A stretch of DNA of 64,000 nucleotides, taken from the NCBI GenBank assembly GCA_905211345.1, contig CAJMAO010000002.1, forward strand, positions 16,098-80,097, given 5' to 3'. Within the stretch, counting starts at the first letter, position 1, and every line of letters begins with the position of its first letter. The notes beneath the pieces were generated by a model, which saw nothing but the letters and a program-made list of their open reading frames with translations, was not told where the DNA came from and did not search any database. Shown here in pieces: positions 1-7,209 of this stretch. Origin of the DNA: an uncultured Prevotella sp. (lineage in GTDB: Bacteria > Bacteroidota > Bacteroidia > Bacteroidales > Bacteroidaceae). Both the position numbers and the translations under genes were made by a program.

Positions 1-777
1 CTGCTTAACCGCATAATGACGGAAGGCGTGAAGAAGCACGACCGCACGGGCACGGGCACGATAAGCGTGTTCGGCAACCAGATGCGCTTCCGCTTGGAGG
101 ACGGTTTCCCGTTGCTTACGACGAAGAAACTCCACCTGAAATCAATCATCTATGAGCTGCTGTGGTTCTTGAAAGGCGATACGAACGTTAAGTATCTGCA
201 AGAGCATGGCGTAAGAATATGGAACGAATGGGCCGATGCCGACGGAGAGCTTGGTCCTGTTTATGGCCACCAGTGGCGCTCGTGGCCCGACTATTCCGGC
301 GGGCACATCGACCAGATAAGGAACGTTGTAGAGCAGATACGCCACAACCCTGACTCGCGCCGCATGATTGTGAGCGCGTGGAACGTGGCCGAAATCGAGC
401 AGATGCACCTTCCGCCGTGCCATTGTCTGTTCCAATTCTATGTGGCCGACGGCCGTCTCAGCCTCCAGCTTTACCAGCGCAGCGCCGACACTTTCTTAGG
501 AGTGCCGTTCAACATAGCGTCATACGCCCTGCTGTTGATGATGATGGCGCAGGTCACTGGACTGAAGCCGGGCGACTTCATACATACTACCGGCGACACG
601 CATCTGTACCTTAACCACTTGGAACAGGTCAAGTTGCAGCTCGCCCGCACACCGCGCCCGCTGCCGACAATGACAATCAACCCTGATGTTAAGGACATAT
701 TCGACTTCAAGTACGAAGATTTCAAACTCGAGAATTATGACCCGTGGCCGCATATTCCGGGGCAGGTGAGCGTATGA
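1..777 (+). CDS. thyA: Thymidylate synthase, 5' end outside window
   Basis: Converts dUMP and methylene-tetrahydrofolate to dTMP and dihydrofolate in the cytoplasm. The frame is open from base 1, and reading LLNRIMTEG before the HDRTGTGT motif matches the E. coli ThyA N-terminus, so the ATG at 16 is internal and roughly six residues lie outside the window. The catalytic cysteine sits in PPCHC (codon 418-420). The dUMP-binding [11 protein letters not shown] and [13 protein letters not shown] motifs and the C-terminal DPWPHIP are all present, so the enzyme looks intact. It is 42 bp upstream of folA, whose product recycles the dihydrofolate made here; the pair is a likely operon. Confidence 0.97.
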   Translation: MLNRIMTEGVKKHDRTGTGTISVFGNQMRFRLEDGFPLLTTKKLHLKSIIYELLWFLKGDTNVKYLQEHGVRIWNEWADADGELGPVYGHQWRSWPDYSGGHIDQIRNVVEQIRHNPDSRRMIVSAWNVAEIEQMHLPPCHCLFQFYVADGRLSLQLYQRSADTFLGVPFNIASYALLLMMMAQVTGLKPGDFIHTTGDTHLYLNHLEQVKLQLARTPRPLPTMTINPDVKDIFDFKYEDFKLENYDPWPHIPGQVSV

Positions 778-819
778 TTGATTAAGAGTTAAGAATTAAG
801 AGTTAAGAAAATTACCTAC

Positions 820-1299
820 ATGCGAATATCTATCATTGCAGCGGTGGCTCGCAACCGCGCCATCGGCAAGGGCAACAAGCTGGTTTACTGGTTGCCCGAT
901 GACATTAAACGGTTTAAGTCACTGACCACTGGACACACCATAATAATGGGCCGCCGCACGTTTGAATCGTTGCCGAAGGGCGCTTTGCCTAACCGCAGGA
1001 ACATCGTGTTGAGCCGTACAAAGAGTGATTTCCCTGGCTGTGACACGTATTCTTCACTTGACGAAGCTCTCAAGCACTGCTCTCAAGAGGAAGATATTTA
1101 TATTATAGGTGGTGCCGAAATATATGCTCAGGCAATCCGTTTTGCCGACCGCCTGTGTCTTACCGAGGTTGACGACACGCCAGACGGGGCCGACGCTTTC
1201 TTCCCTGACTATTCCGAATGGCGTGAAACTGTCCGTGAACGGCACGCCAAGGACGAGCGTCACGCTTACGATTTCGCTTTCGTTGATTATGAGAGATAA
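820..1299 (+). CDS. folA: Dihydrofolate reductase
   Basis: Reduces dihydrofolate to tetrahydrofolate with NADPH. The 159-residue length is normal for bacterial DHFR. Visible motifs are ARNRAIGKGNKL followed by WLPDD (substrate-site loop with the acidic residue), GHTIIMGRRTFESLP (NADPH-binding loop) and IYIIGGAEIYAQ. The region between thyA and this gene holds a TTAAGAGTTAAG-type A-rich stretch, common between Bacteroidales genes, and no clear promoter, which supports co-transcription with thyA. A strong hairpin follows the stop. Confidence 0.97.
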   Translation: MRISIIAAVARNRAIGKGNKLVYWLPDDIKRFKSLTTGHTIIMGRRTFESLPKGALPNRRNIVLSRTKSDFPGCDTYSSLDEALKHCSQEEDIYIIGGAEIYAQAIRFADRLCLTEVDDTPDGADAFFPDYSEWRETVRERHAKDERHAYDFAFVDYER

Positions 1300-1300
1300 A

Positions 1301-1345
1301 CGAAAAAGCCGAAAACCGGCATGTACCCGGCTTTCGGCTTTTTCG
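1301..1345. terminator. Bidirectional terminator
   Basis: Inverted repeat CGAAAAAGCCGAAA / TTTCGGCTTTTTCG with an inner ACCGG/CCGG pairing. It has an A-run on one side and a T-run on the other, so it can end both the + strand folA transcript and the convergent minus-strand transcript. Confidence 0.85.
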
Positions 1346-1362
1346 CTGTTTGTTTTGTCTTA

Positions 1363-2535
1363 TTATTTCGCAAGTTGTTTCGCTACCCGTTCTTTCAGTC
1401 CACCCTTGGCGTAACCTTGCCATTTTTCAATGAACGTTCCTTGCGGGGAGATGAGCACAAAGAGCGGTATCCCGTAGATGCCGAACTTCGCCGCTATGCC
1501 TGTTCGCCCCTTACGGTCGTTCAGGTTGTTGCCCGTAACGCCGTATTTTTCGGTCGCCTCGCGCCACATCTTGTCGTTGTCGATTGACATGCTGATGACT
1601 TCAATCGAGTCTTTGTACGTCTCGGCCACTTCCTTCAGCTCGGGAATGGCCATCAGGCAGGCTCCACAACCGTAGCTCCAGAAGTCCATCAGTATGTATT
1701 TCCCCCTGAAGTCGGAGAATTTGTGTACGTTCCCGTTCAGGTCATACAAGTCGAAACCGTCGACAATGTCGCCTTTCTTAAACTGCGACGGAGGATATAT
1801 CACGTAGCCGGCTTCCTTTCCGTGCGGCGTGTTGCGCCATTTTTCGGGCAGCTTGTCGTAAAGTTCCTTGACGCAGTTCTTTACGTCCTCGCGCTCGGAA
1901 CGCTTCGCCATGTAGGCGTTATTGAGAAATTCCAGCATCCAACTGTCGTCAACCTGCATGGCAGCCATTGTCTTGCTTTCCTTCAGGATGATTTCATCTT
2001 GAATATTTTGCTTGGCTTTTTTCAGGCTGTCACGTGTCGCTTTGAGCCTTGATTTCTCGCTGTCAGACAATCCTTTTGCCTTCAGTCGCGCCTTTATGGA
2101 ATCTTCTTGCACGTCGACCCGCTGCGCGTCAATCCACAAGTCGTGCACCGGGGCGAGGAATTTCTGTCTCGTTATCTGTTCGGGAATGTCGCTTTCTACG
2201 TCCCATGTATAAGCGAACATGTTGTCGGATGACACTTTCACGTGGCTACCGGGACGCGCCCAGATGTTCAAAATCATACCTCCCGTTCCGTTGTTTTCGG
2301 CCACCAACGCCAGCTTTTCCGTTCCCGAGCCTGTCGTTTTTTCACGGAAACTGAAGGAATCGTTGGTTATCGTGTCTTTTGCTAACCGTTCCAGCACCAT
2401 TCCTTCGTATCTGAACAAGTGGACGACAGCGTTCTTCGGCGCGTTTTTTATTTGCCCTTCTATCACAAAATAATCTTGTGCCTGCACTGCAAGAGACGCA
2501 ACTGCAAGCACAAAAGATAAGAAAAATTTTTTCAT
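1363..2535 (-). CDS. DUF4369-thioredoxin (TlpA/ResA-like) periplasmic oxidoreductase
   Basis: 390 residues. The N-terminal 20 residues form a signal peptide ending AVQAQ, so the protein is exported. The N-terminal half resembles DUF4369 (YFVIEGQIKNAP...), a domain typical of Bacteroidetes thiol-disulfide proteins. A lysine-rich helical linker leads to a C-terminal AhpC/TSA-thioredoxin fold with the redox motif CGAC in SYGCGACLMAIPELKEV and a cis-proline region near YGIPLFVLI. It is probably a periplasmic disulfide reductase or isomerase; the partner is not evident. The gene is monocistronic, running into the terminator shared with folA. Confidence 0.85.
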   Translation of the reverse strand: MKKFFLSFVLAVASLAVQAQDYFVIEGQIKNAPKNAVVHLFRYEGMVLERLAKDTITNDSFSFREKTTGSGTEKLALVAENNGTGGMILNIWARPGSHVKVSSDNMFAYTWDVESDIPEQITRQKFLAPVHDLWIDAQRVDVQEDSIKARLKAKGLSDSEKSRLKATRDSLKKAKQNIQDEIILKESKTMAAMQVDDSWMLEFLNNAYMAKRSEREDVKNCVKELYDKLPEKWRNTPHGKEAGYVIYPPSQFKKGDIVDGFDLYDLNGNVHKFSDFRGKYILMDFWSYGCGACLMAIPELKEVAETYKDSIEVISMSIDNDKMWREATEKYGVTGNNLNDRKGRTGIAAKFGIYGIPLFVLISPQGTFIEKWQGYAKGGLKERVAKQLAK

Positions 2536-2546
2536 TACGCTGTCGT

Positions 2547-3041
2547 TTATTCTTCTGTCGTATCCTCGTTGTCAACCGGCATGTCGACAATCGGCAGTTG
2601 GCGGCTGAACGCCGAGTTGAACGAGATTATCGTCTCGCTGCGCGAAAGGCCGAGCGGTTGCAGGCGGTCGTGTATTATGTTGAGCAGATGATGATTGTTT
2701 ACGGCGTAGATTTTGATGAACATGTCATAGTCGCCGGTTGTATAATGACATTCAACTACTTCAGGTATATTCTTTAGTTCCTCGACAACTTCGTCGAACT
2801 TCTCTGGGTTTTTCAGGTTCAACCCCATGTAGGCGCATGTCTCGTAGCCTATCTTCTCGGGGTCGATTATGAATTTCGAGCCTTTCAACACGCCCATGTT
2901 GTTGAGCTTCTGTATGCGTTGGTGGATGGCTGCGCCGCTTACATTGCACGAGCGGGCCACTTCCAAGAACGGTATTCTCGCGTCTTCAGCTATCAACTTG
3001 AGAATTTTCTTGTCTAACGAATCGAGATTGTGATGTGCCAT
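2547..3041 (-). CDS. Lrp/AsnC family transcriptional regulator
   Basis: 164 residues. The N-terminal winged helix-turn-helix (about 1-55) begins LDSLDKKILKLIAEDAR, followed by a recognition region CNVSGAAIHQRIQKL. A C-terminal RAM ligand-binding domain follows, with VVECHYTTGDYDMFIKI. This is the classic feast/famine regulator architecture, which senses amino acids. An acidic tail DNEDTTEE ends the protein. A Bacteroidetes -7 box (TATCTTTG) lies upstream on the minus strand at 3135-3128. The 12-bp gap to the thioredoxin gene suggests co-transcription of the two. Confidence 0.93.
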   Translation of the reverse strand: MAHHNLDSLDKKILKLIAEDARIPFLEVARSCNVSGAAIHQRIQKLNNMGVLKGSKFIIDPEKIGYETCAYMGLNLKNPEKFDEVVEELKNIPEVVECHYTTGDYDMFIKIYAVNNHHLLNIIHDRLQPLGLSRSETIISFNSAFSRQLPIVDMPVDNEDTTEE

Positions 3042-3127
3042 AATGCTATTGTATATTTGCTTGAATGTTAATTTACAACAATGCGTAAATGGCTTTCTGC
3101 CAAATACATATTGTCACTATGTTTGCG

Positions 3128-3135
3128 CAAAGATA
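3128..3135 (-). promoter_or_regulatory. -7 box of the Lrp/AsnC gene promoter
   Basis: TATCTTTG on the minus strand, matching the Bacteroidetes TAnnTTTG -7 consensus, about 87 bp before the start codon. The region between 3042 and 3221 otherwise holds no gene. Confidence 0.6.
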
Positions 3136-3221
3136 CGATATATTTATTGTTTTTGCAACAAATTGTAAGTAAAATTTAGCATTATGGGGTGGATTAAAAC
3201 CTCAAACGTAAACAGGAAAGG

Positions 3222-3689
3222 CTATTTCCCGCCTTTCTGTGTGGCCGAATAATTGATGCGTAATGCTCCCGCGCGGCGCAAAGCCTGTCTTATGTCGGTC
3301 ATTATTCCCATTTCGGTCTCGCGGTCGGCTTTTACCGATACGCTCATTGCCTGTCTGTCTTCGGGCGACATCCGCGAGCGTTCGTCGGCCACATAGTCGG
3401 TTACCGTGGCCACGTCGGCTAACTTGTCGTTAAGCTGTATGCATGTCTTGTCGCCGACGGTACGGCGCATTTCGTCGGTAGGTCTGCCTATGTAGATATA
3501 TGTTACGGCTGATTTTTTGACGAGTTTTGTAAGTTCAGTCCCTTCGGGTACGCGGTATTTCACCTTCAATGTGACCTCGCGCATGTGGGTGACGGTGATG
3601 AAAAAGAAAAGGACGGTGAATATCAGGTCGGGTAGGGCGGCTGTGTTTAGTAGCGGTACTTCCCTTCTTGAATGTCTGAAAAAACTCAT
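3222..3689 (-). CDS. exbD: ExbD/TolR-family biopolymer transport protein (second copy)
   Basis: 155 residues. A short cytoplasmic N-terminus is followed by one membrane helix containing the key aspartate (LPDLIFTVLFFFITV), then a periplasmic domain. With ExbB it forms the proton-driven motor that energises TonB-dependent outer-membrane transport. Its start overlaps the stop of the upstream exbD by 4 bp (ATGA), so the two are translationally coupled. Two adjacent, divergent exbD genes are usual in Bacteroidales and may build a heteromeric stator. Confidence 0.9.
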   Translation of the reverse strand: MSFFRHSRREVPLLNTAALPDLIFTVLFFFITVTHMREVTLKVKYRVPEGTELTKLVKKSAVTYIYIGRPTDEMRRTVGDKTCIQLNDKLADVATVTDYVADERSRMSPEDRQAMSVSVKADRETEMGIMTDIRQALRRAGALRINYSATQKGGK

Positions 3690-4222
3690 TCCGCGCCTCC
3701 TTTCCCGTCGCCGGCCGACGTTTCTACGATCCGCTGCGGATAAACCCGCCTCACCGCTTCACGTTGTTCGGGCGTGCATAAGGCGTAAGCGTGCCCGTAT
3801 GTCTTTGTTGCGTATGCGTTCCTGAGCTGTTTGTATGCCGCGGCTATCTCGTTCTGGACGTTGAAATATGCATTATAAGGAGCCTTGCGGTCAACGTCGA
3901 GCGTTATTACATGGCCGCTGCGGTCGGCTGAATGTTCTACAAACGTGGCCACCCTGCGCCGTAATTTGCCTGTATCGGCAGTTTTGCCGTTTACCATGAG
4001 ATTGCCCGCAGGCGTTATTCTAAGTTCCAAGACATTGCCTTTTTCCACGTCCACGGTCTCTTGCCTGTTGTCGTCCTGCATGGGAGGCAGCGTGCGCACA
4101 AGCCCCTTGTCTACGTCCATCGACGTCATGATGAGGAAAAACACCAGCAGGATGAACGATATGTCGGCCGTCGATGTGGTGTTAAGCTGTGGTACCGTGC
4201 GTTTTACGTGGTGTAAAATCAT
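3686..4222 (-). CDS. exbD: ExbD/TolR-family biopolymer transport protein (first copy)
   Basis: 178 residues with the ExbD signature STADISFILLVFFLIMTSMDVD: a single membrane helix with the protonatable aspartate near its start, preceded by VPQLNT. The periplasmic domain is longer than in the downstream copy and ends in a glycine-rich GDGKGGAE tail. It lies 25 bp downstream of the small membrane-protein gene in the exbB operon. Confidence 0.92.
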   Translation of the reverse strand: MILHHVKRTVPQLNTTSTADISFILLVFFLIMTSMDVDKGLVRTLPPMQDDNRQETVDVEKGNVLELRITPAGNLMVNGKTADTGKLRRRVATFVEHSADRSGHVITLDVDRKAPYNAYFNVQNEIAAAYKQLRNAYATKTYGHAYALCTPEQREAVRRVYPQRIVETSAGDGKGGAE

Positions 4223-4247
4223 GTCTCGTTCTTTATGGTGACACTGG

Positions 4248-4760
4248 TTATTTTATCTTCCTGTTGTACCCTGAAAGGCCGAACACTACGCCGCATACGG
4301 CTACGGCCAGCAGCACGAATGACGTGTTTATGAACATGTCGGTAGCCTTCAGCCAAAACGTGTCGGCGTATTTTATGCCGTTGACTGTCACTGGTTCAGG
4401 CGAACCTGACAGGAATGTGACGAGCATACTGGCCGCAAGCAGGGCAGCCGTGCCCCATGCTATCTTGGCCGAAGGTATGTTGTTGACCACGCCCTGAGAT
4501 TTCCCCCTGACTTTTATGCCTGCGATTACGGATGCTACGGTCAACGCCAAAGTCGCGAAAACAAGCAGATAGATGAACACAAGCACGGTGTCGGTAAGCA
4601 CGGGGGCGTTGAACGACGGGTTGTCTTCGTATGGAGTGTCGTACCCGATGAGGAAAAACGCGCCGAACAAAACAACCGTCAGCGCCACGAGCAGATACAG
4701 CGCAAGGGTTGAAACCTTTTCGCTTGTCCGCCTTTCAAGCCTGTTTCGCAATCCCGTCAT
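4248..4760 (-). CDS. Integral membrane protein of the exb operon
   Basis: 170 residues with about four hydrophobic segments (ALYLLVALTVVLFGAFFLIG; VLVFIYLLVFATLALTVASVIAG; AKIAWGTAALLAASMLV; FINTSFVLLAVAVCGVVFGLSG) and a positively charged C-terminus. No known catalytic motif is seen. It sits between exbB and the first exbD, overlapping the exbB stop by 4 bp. Such a protein is a recurrent partner in Bacteroidales ExbB-ExbD-ExbD operons; its role in the motor complex is unknown. Confidence 0.7.
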   Translation of the reverse strand: MTGLRNRLERRTSEKVSTLALYLLVALTVVLFGAFFLIGYDTPYEDNPSFNAPVLTDTVLVFIYLLVFATLALTVASVIAGIKVRGKSQGVVNNIPSAKIAWGTAALLAASMLVTFLSGSPEPVTVNGIKYADTFWLKATDMFINTSFVLLAVAVCGVVFGLSGYNRKIK

Positions 4761-5620
4761 CGTGTCAGCTTATATTTCATTATTATGTCCAAGAGCGTTA
4801 TTGCCGACTCTTCCATTTGGCTGGTGAGATGTTCTATTTTTGACAATATGTAGTTATAGAACACTTGCAGGATCAAAGCGGCAATCAGTCCGAAGATGGT
4901 CGTTATCAAGGCTACTTTCATTCCGGCCGCTACAATGGTAGGACTTATGTCGCCTGCCTGCTGTATCTGCTCGAAAGCCATCACCATGCCTATTACCGTT
5001 CCGAGGAAACCTAGCGACGGGGCCATGGCTATGAACAGCGTGATCCACGAGCACCCTTTCTCTAGGTTGGCCGCCTGCACTGTGCCGTATGATGTTATGC
5101 TGCGCTCGATGTCTTCCATCGTTTCGTCTATTCGGGAAAGACCTTGGTAGCAGATTGAAGCCACTGGGCCGCGGGTGTCGCGGCATATCGATTTGGCTTC
5201 TTCTATGTTGCCGTCCATTATTTGTGTCTCAAGGTCGGCCATCAGTTTTTTCGCGTTTATCTCCGACAGCGTGAGGTAGATTATACGCTCGATGCAGAAC
5301 GCCAAGCCGAGTACTAATGCCAGTGCCACGAATGACATGAAGCCTGCGCTGCCTTCGATGTATTTTATCTTCAACATCTTGTGGAAACCTACGCTTTCCA
5401 CCGGAACCATGGTCGAGTCGGCCGCTTCGTCCATGCCGAAGTCAAGCGAGTCGGCCGCAAATGAAGCCGTGTCGGTGTGCTGTACAGAGGCGGCTGCGCT
5501 GTCTGGCGCGACGGTTACCGTTGCCGTCGACGATGTTTTGCCGCTTTGGGCCGGCACATTAAGACATTGAGTAAAAACGAGGAGCGTGATTATTGCAGTT
5601 TTTGCAATCAGGTTGTTCAT
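4757..5620 (-). CDS. exbB: MotA/TolQ/ExbB proton channel family protein
   Basis: 287 residues. The N-terminal 25 residues look like a signal peptide (ending NVPAQ), followed by a Ser/Thr/Ala-rich periplasmic stretch, a membrane helix near 95-115, and the paired C-terminal helices of the MotA/ExbB domain (WITLFIAMAPSLGFLGTVIGMVMAF and ISPTIVAAGMKVALITTIFGLIAAL). It is the first gene of the exb operon. Its ATG is only 21 bp from the 3' end of the tRNA-Ser remnant, so its original promoter probably lay at or beyond the tRNA. Prophage insertion has replaced that upstream DNA. Confidence 0.93.
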   Translation of the reverse strand: MNNLIAKTAIITLLVFTQCLNVPAQSGKTSSTATVTVAPDSAAASVQHTDTASFAADSLDFGMDEAADSTMVPVESVGFHKMLKIKYIEGSAGFMSFVALALVLGLAFCIERIIYLTLSEINAKKLMADLETQIMDGNIEEAKSICRDTRGPVASICYQGLSRIDETMEDIERSITSYGTVQAANLEKGCSWITLFIAMAPSLGFLGTVIGMVMAFEQIQQAGDISPTIVAAGMKVALITTIFGLIAALILQVFYNYILSKIEHLTSQMEESAITLLDIIMKYKLTR

Positions 5621-5641
5621 ATCCTAAAGGATTAAAATTTG

Positions 5642-5703
5642 CGGAAAGAGGGGGATTCGAACCCCCGATACGCTTTTGGCGTATACACGCTTTCCAGACG
5701 TGC
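5642..5703 (-). pseudogene. 3' fragment of tRNA-Ser(GGA)
   Basis: On the minus strand one can read, in order: anticodon stem CACGT/GCGTG around loop CTGGAAA (anticodon GGA, + strand 5693-5695), a long variable arm with stem ATACGC/GCGTAT, a T arm of five G-C pairs around TTCGAAT, and the 3' acceptor strand TCTTTCC with discriminator G. The expected 5' strand GGAAAGA and the D arm are missing: the bases 5' of the anticodon arm are AT-rich phage sequence. This is therefore the displaced 3' part of a serine tRNA split by site-specific integration. Confidence 0.85.
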
Positions 5704-5706
5704 TTA
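5686..5706. other. Left prophage attachment junction (att core within tRNA-Ser anticodon arm)
   Basis: The tRNA-Ser match stops at about 5703, immediately 5' of the anticodon stem, so the crossover core must include or lie within the anticodon arm and extend toward the tRNA 3' end. Everything left of it is chromosomal (exb operon) and everything right is phage-like. The matching core and an intact tRNA-Ser should be at the right prophage end, outside this window. Confidence 0.7.
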
Positions 5707-5931
5707 TTCAATTCGCAAATTATTGATTTTCAATGAATTATATATATATCGTACTGATTTTGCTGTTTATTTGCAGTTTTTTAGGCTTCAACCGCAGTTT
5801 GCGGTATTTTTTGAATAGCGTCCAATTTGAAAATGTATGTGTAAATCCATTGTTTAATGAGTTTAAAAGTTAAATATATGCAACACAATGGATATTCCTG
5901 AATTTCTATATAGAAACATAGAAAATTCTTA

Positions 5932-5974
5932 TTACCTTTGCATTACAATATAAATTACAACAATGCAAAGGTAA
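5932..5974. promoter_or_regulatory. 13-bp perfect inverted repeat with face-to-face -7 boxes
   Basis: TTACCTTTGCATT (5932-5944) and its exact complement AATGCAAAGGTAA (5962-5974) are 17 bp apart. Each arm contains TACCTTTG, a fit to the TAnnTTTG -7 box, one facing right toward the first phage genes and one facing left toward the tRNA remnant and exbB. A TTTG lies about 18 bp behind the leftward box (5995-5992). It could be a promoter pair or a regulator/integrase arm site. The rest of 5704-5986 holds no gene. Confidence 0.5.
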
Positions 5975-5986
5975 CAAAAGTTGCCG

Positions 5987-6253
5987 ATGCTCAAACAAGA
6001 ATTTAGAAAATTTATCATTATGGGCACTAAGAGCAATGAATTTAATGGAAATTGGTTTAACGGAATGCTTAACCTTTGGAAAAAGGACGTTTCGTGGAAT
6101 AGCAAGTCACGCAAAGAAAAAACTGTATGCGTATGGTTTGCCTTGTCGTTCATCTTTATGTTGGTTTTATCGCATACATGGCTGTTCTTCCCTGCTATTG
6201 TGAGTTTTGTATTATCGCTTGTAAAAGTCGCTAAAATCAAAGTGGAGGAATGA
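5987..6253 (+). CDS. Small membrane protein at prophage left end
   Basis: 88 residues from this ATG; an alternative start at 6020 gives 77. The C-terminal half has two hydrophobic helices (VCVWFALSFIFMLVLSHTWLFF and PAIVSFVLSLVKV) after a basic segment. Function unknown. Its stop overlaps the next ATG by 4 bp, and the first three rightward genes are all coupled this way. Confidence 0.55.
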   Translation: MLKQEFRKFIIMGTKSNEFNGNWFNGMLNLWKKDVSWNSKSRKEKTVCVWFALSFIFMLVLSHTWLFFPAIVSFVLSLVKVAKIKVEE

Positions 6254-6453
6254 TTATGACAAGTGATGAACCAATAGTAAATGCAGCCAGTAGGTATAGC
6301 GTAAATGAAACGTGCGCCCTGCTCGGGATAAGTCGGAAAACGCTGAAGAAGTACACAGACTTGGCCTTGATTGATTGCGGTTTCAGAAAAGCCACTTTGA
6401 GGAAGTATTATACAGGATTGGCAATTATGAAGTTTTGGAGGGCGAGCGTATGA
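6250..6453 (+). CDS. Small helix-turn-helix protein, excisionase-like
   Basis: 67 residues. The pattern YSVNETCALLGISRKTLKKY followed by a basic wing (GFRKATLRKYY) fits the MerR/HTH_17 fold of phage excisionases and Bacteroidetes DNA-binding accessory proteins. Its location beside the attachment junction supports a role in excision (Xis), but no integrase is present nearby, so this remains an inference. It is coupled to both neighbours by ATGA overlaps. Confidence 0.6.
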   Translation: MIMTSDEPIVNAASRYSVNETCALLGISRKTLKKYTDLALIDCGFRKATLRKYYTGLAIMKFWRASV

Positions 6454-6743
6454 CACTTGAAAAGAAAATTGAAAATGCCATTGAATGTGAACTTGACGGC
6501 AAAGAAGGCCACTTTTACGTTGAAATAATCCATGACGACCTGCTTGTTTGCGTCGAAGGTGGATATTCAATTGACGGATATACAGAGGATGATTATTTCA
6601 ACGGCACAGGAGGATTTGTCACGACAGAAGCCTGCGTGTGGATTGACAACATATCAGCATACAATGATGAAGGAGATGATGTTGACGTTGAAGTGAACAT
6701 ATCTGAAATAGAGCATCAGGTTGAAAAGTGCGTTATGTGCTGA
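6450..6743 (+). CDS. Hypothetical acidic protein
   Basis: 97 residues from the ATG that overlaps the upstream stop (ATGA). It is strongly acidic, with alternating beta-like segments (FYVEIIHDDLLVCVEGGYS; ACVWIDNISAY; DVDVEVNISEIE), and ends in a Cys-containing tail. No family was recognised. It is the last gene of the left-end + strand operon, and a terminator follows. Confidence 0.6.
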   Translation: MTLEKKIENAIECELDGKEGHFYVEIIHDDLLVCVEGGYSIDGYTEDDYFNGTGGFVTTEACVWIDNISAYNDEGDDVDVEVNISEIEHQVEKCVMC

Positions 6744-6759
6744 CCAATTCAACTTGTAA

Positions 6760-6797
6760 AAAAGGCTGACGATAATAATGAATATCGTCAGCCTTTG
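6760..6797. terminator. Bidirectional terminator
   Basis: AAAGGCTGACGAT / ATCGTCAGCCTTT, a 13-bp perfect stem with a 10-nt loop, between two convergent genes. It carries A/T runs on both flanks. Confidence 0.88.
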
Positions 6798-6799
6798 TC

Positions 6800-7189
6800 T
6801 TATTGTTCACGGTAAATTGTAGCGTCTTTTATTTTATTCAGATAGTCCCAAAATGCCTCCGCGTCACGCATGTGCGCAGGAAGCTCATATCCTGTTACGT
6901 CAGCCATTTTCTTGTATTTGTTTATGTGCCATTTTGAGTTTTCAATGAAAGACGCTTTGTCATTGTTGCTTTCTTTTTTTATCATCAATACGTTTAATAG
7001 TCGTGACTTTACCAAGTTGAAAGCCTTTTCCTTTTCATCAAGTAGCATGTAATGATTAAAGTCATACTCCACGCCTTGTATGTTTTGCTTCATAACACGA
7101 ATGTCATTTGTCATACCCCATAACTTGAAAAACAAGATGATTTGAAGGACTGCGAGAATTAAAGCTAAAATAGACAGTAATGTAACCAT
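6800..7189 (-). CDS. Membrane-anchored protein, partner of the DUF262 gene
   Basis: 129 residues. An N-terminal hydrophobic helix (LLSILALILAVLQIILFF) is followed by a charged helical cytoplasmic region. No domain was recognised. It lies 20 bp downstream of the DUF262/DUF1524 gene on the same strand and ends at the shared terminator, so the two are probably one transcript. It may act with that defence protein or be a separate exclusion factor. Confidence 0.6.
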   Translation of the reverse strand: MVTLLSILALILAVLQIILFFKLWGMTNDIRVMKQNIQGVEYDFNHYMLLDEKEKAFNLVKSRLLNVLMIKKESNNDKASFIENSKWHINKYKKMADVTGYELPAHMRDAEAFWDYLNKIKDATIYREQ

Positions 7190-7209
7190 AATGTTTTGTT
7201 TTTAATTGT

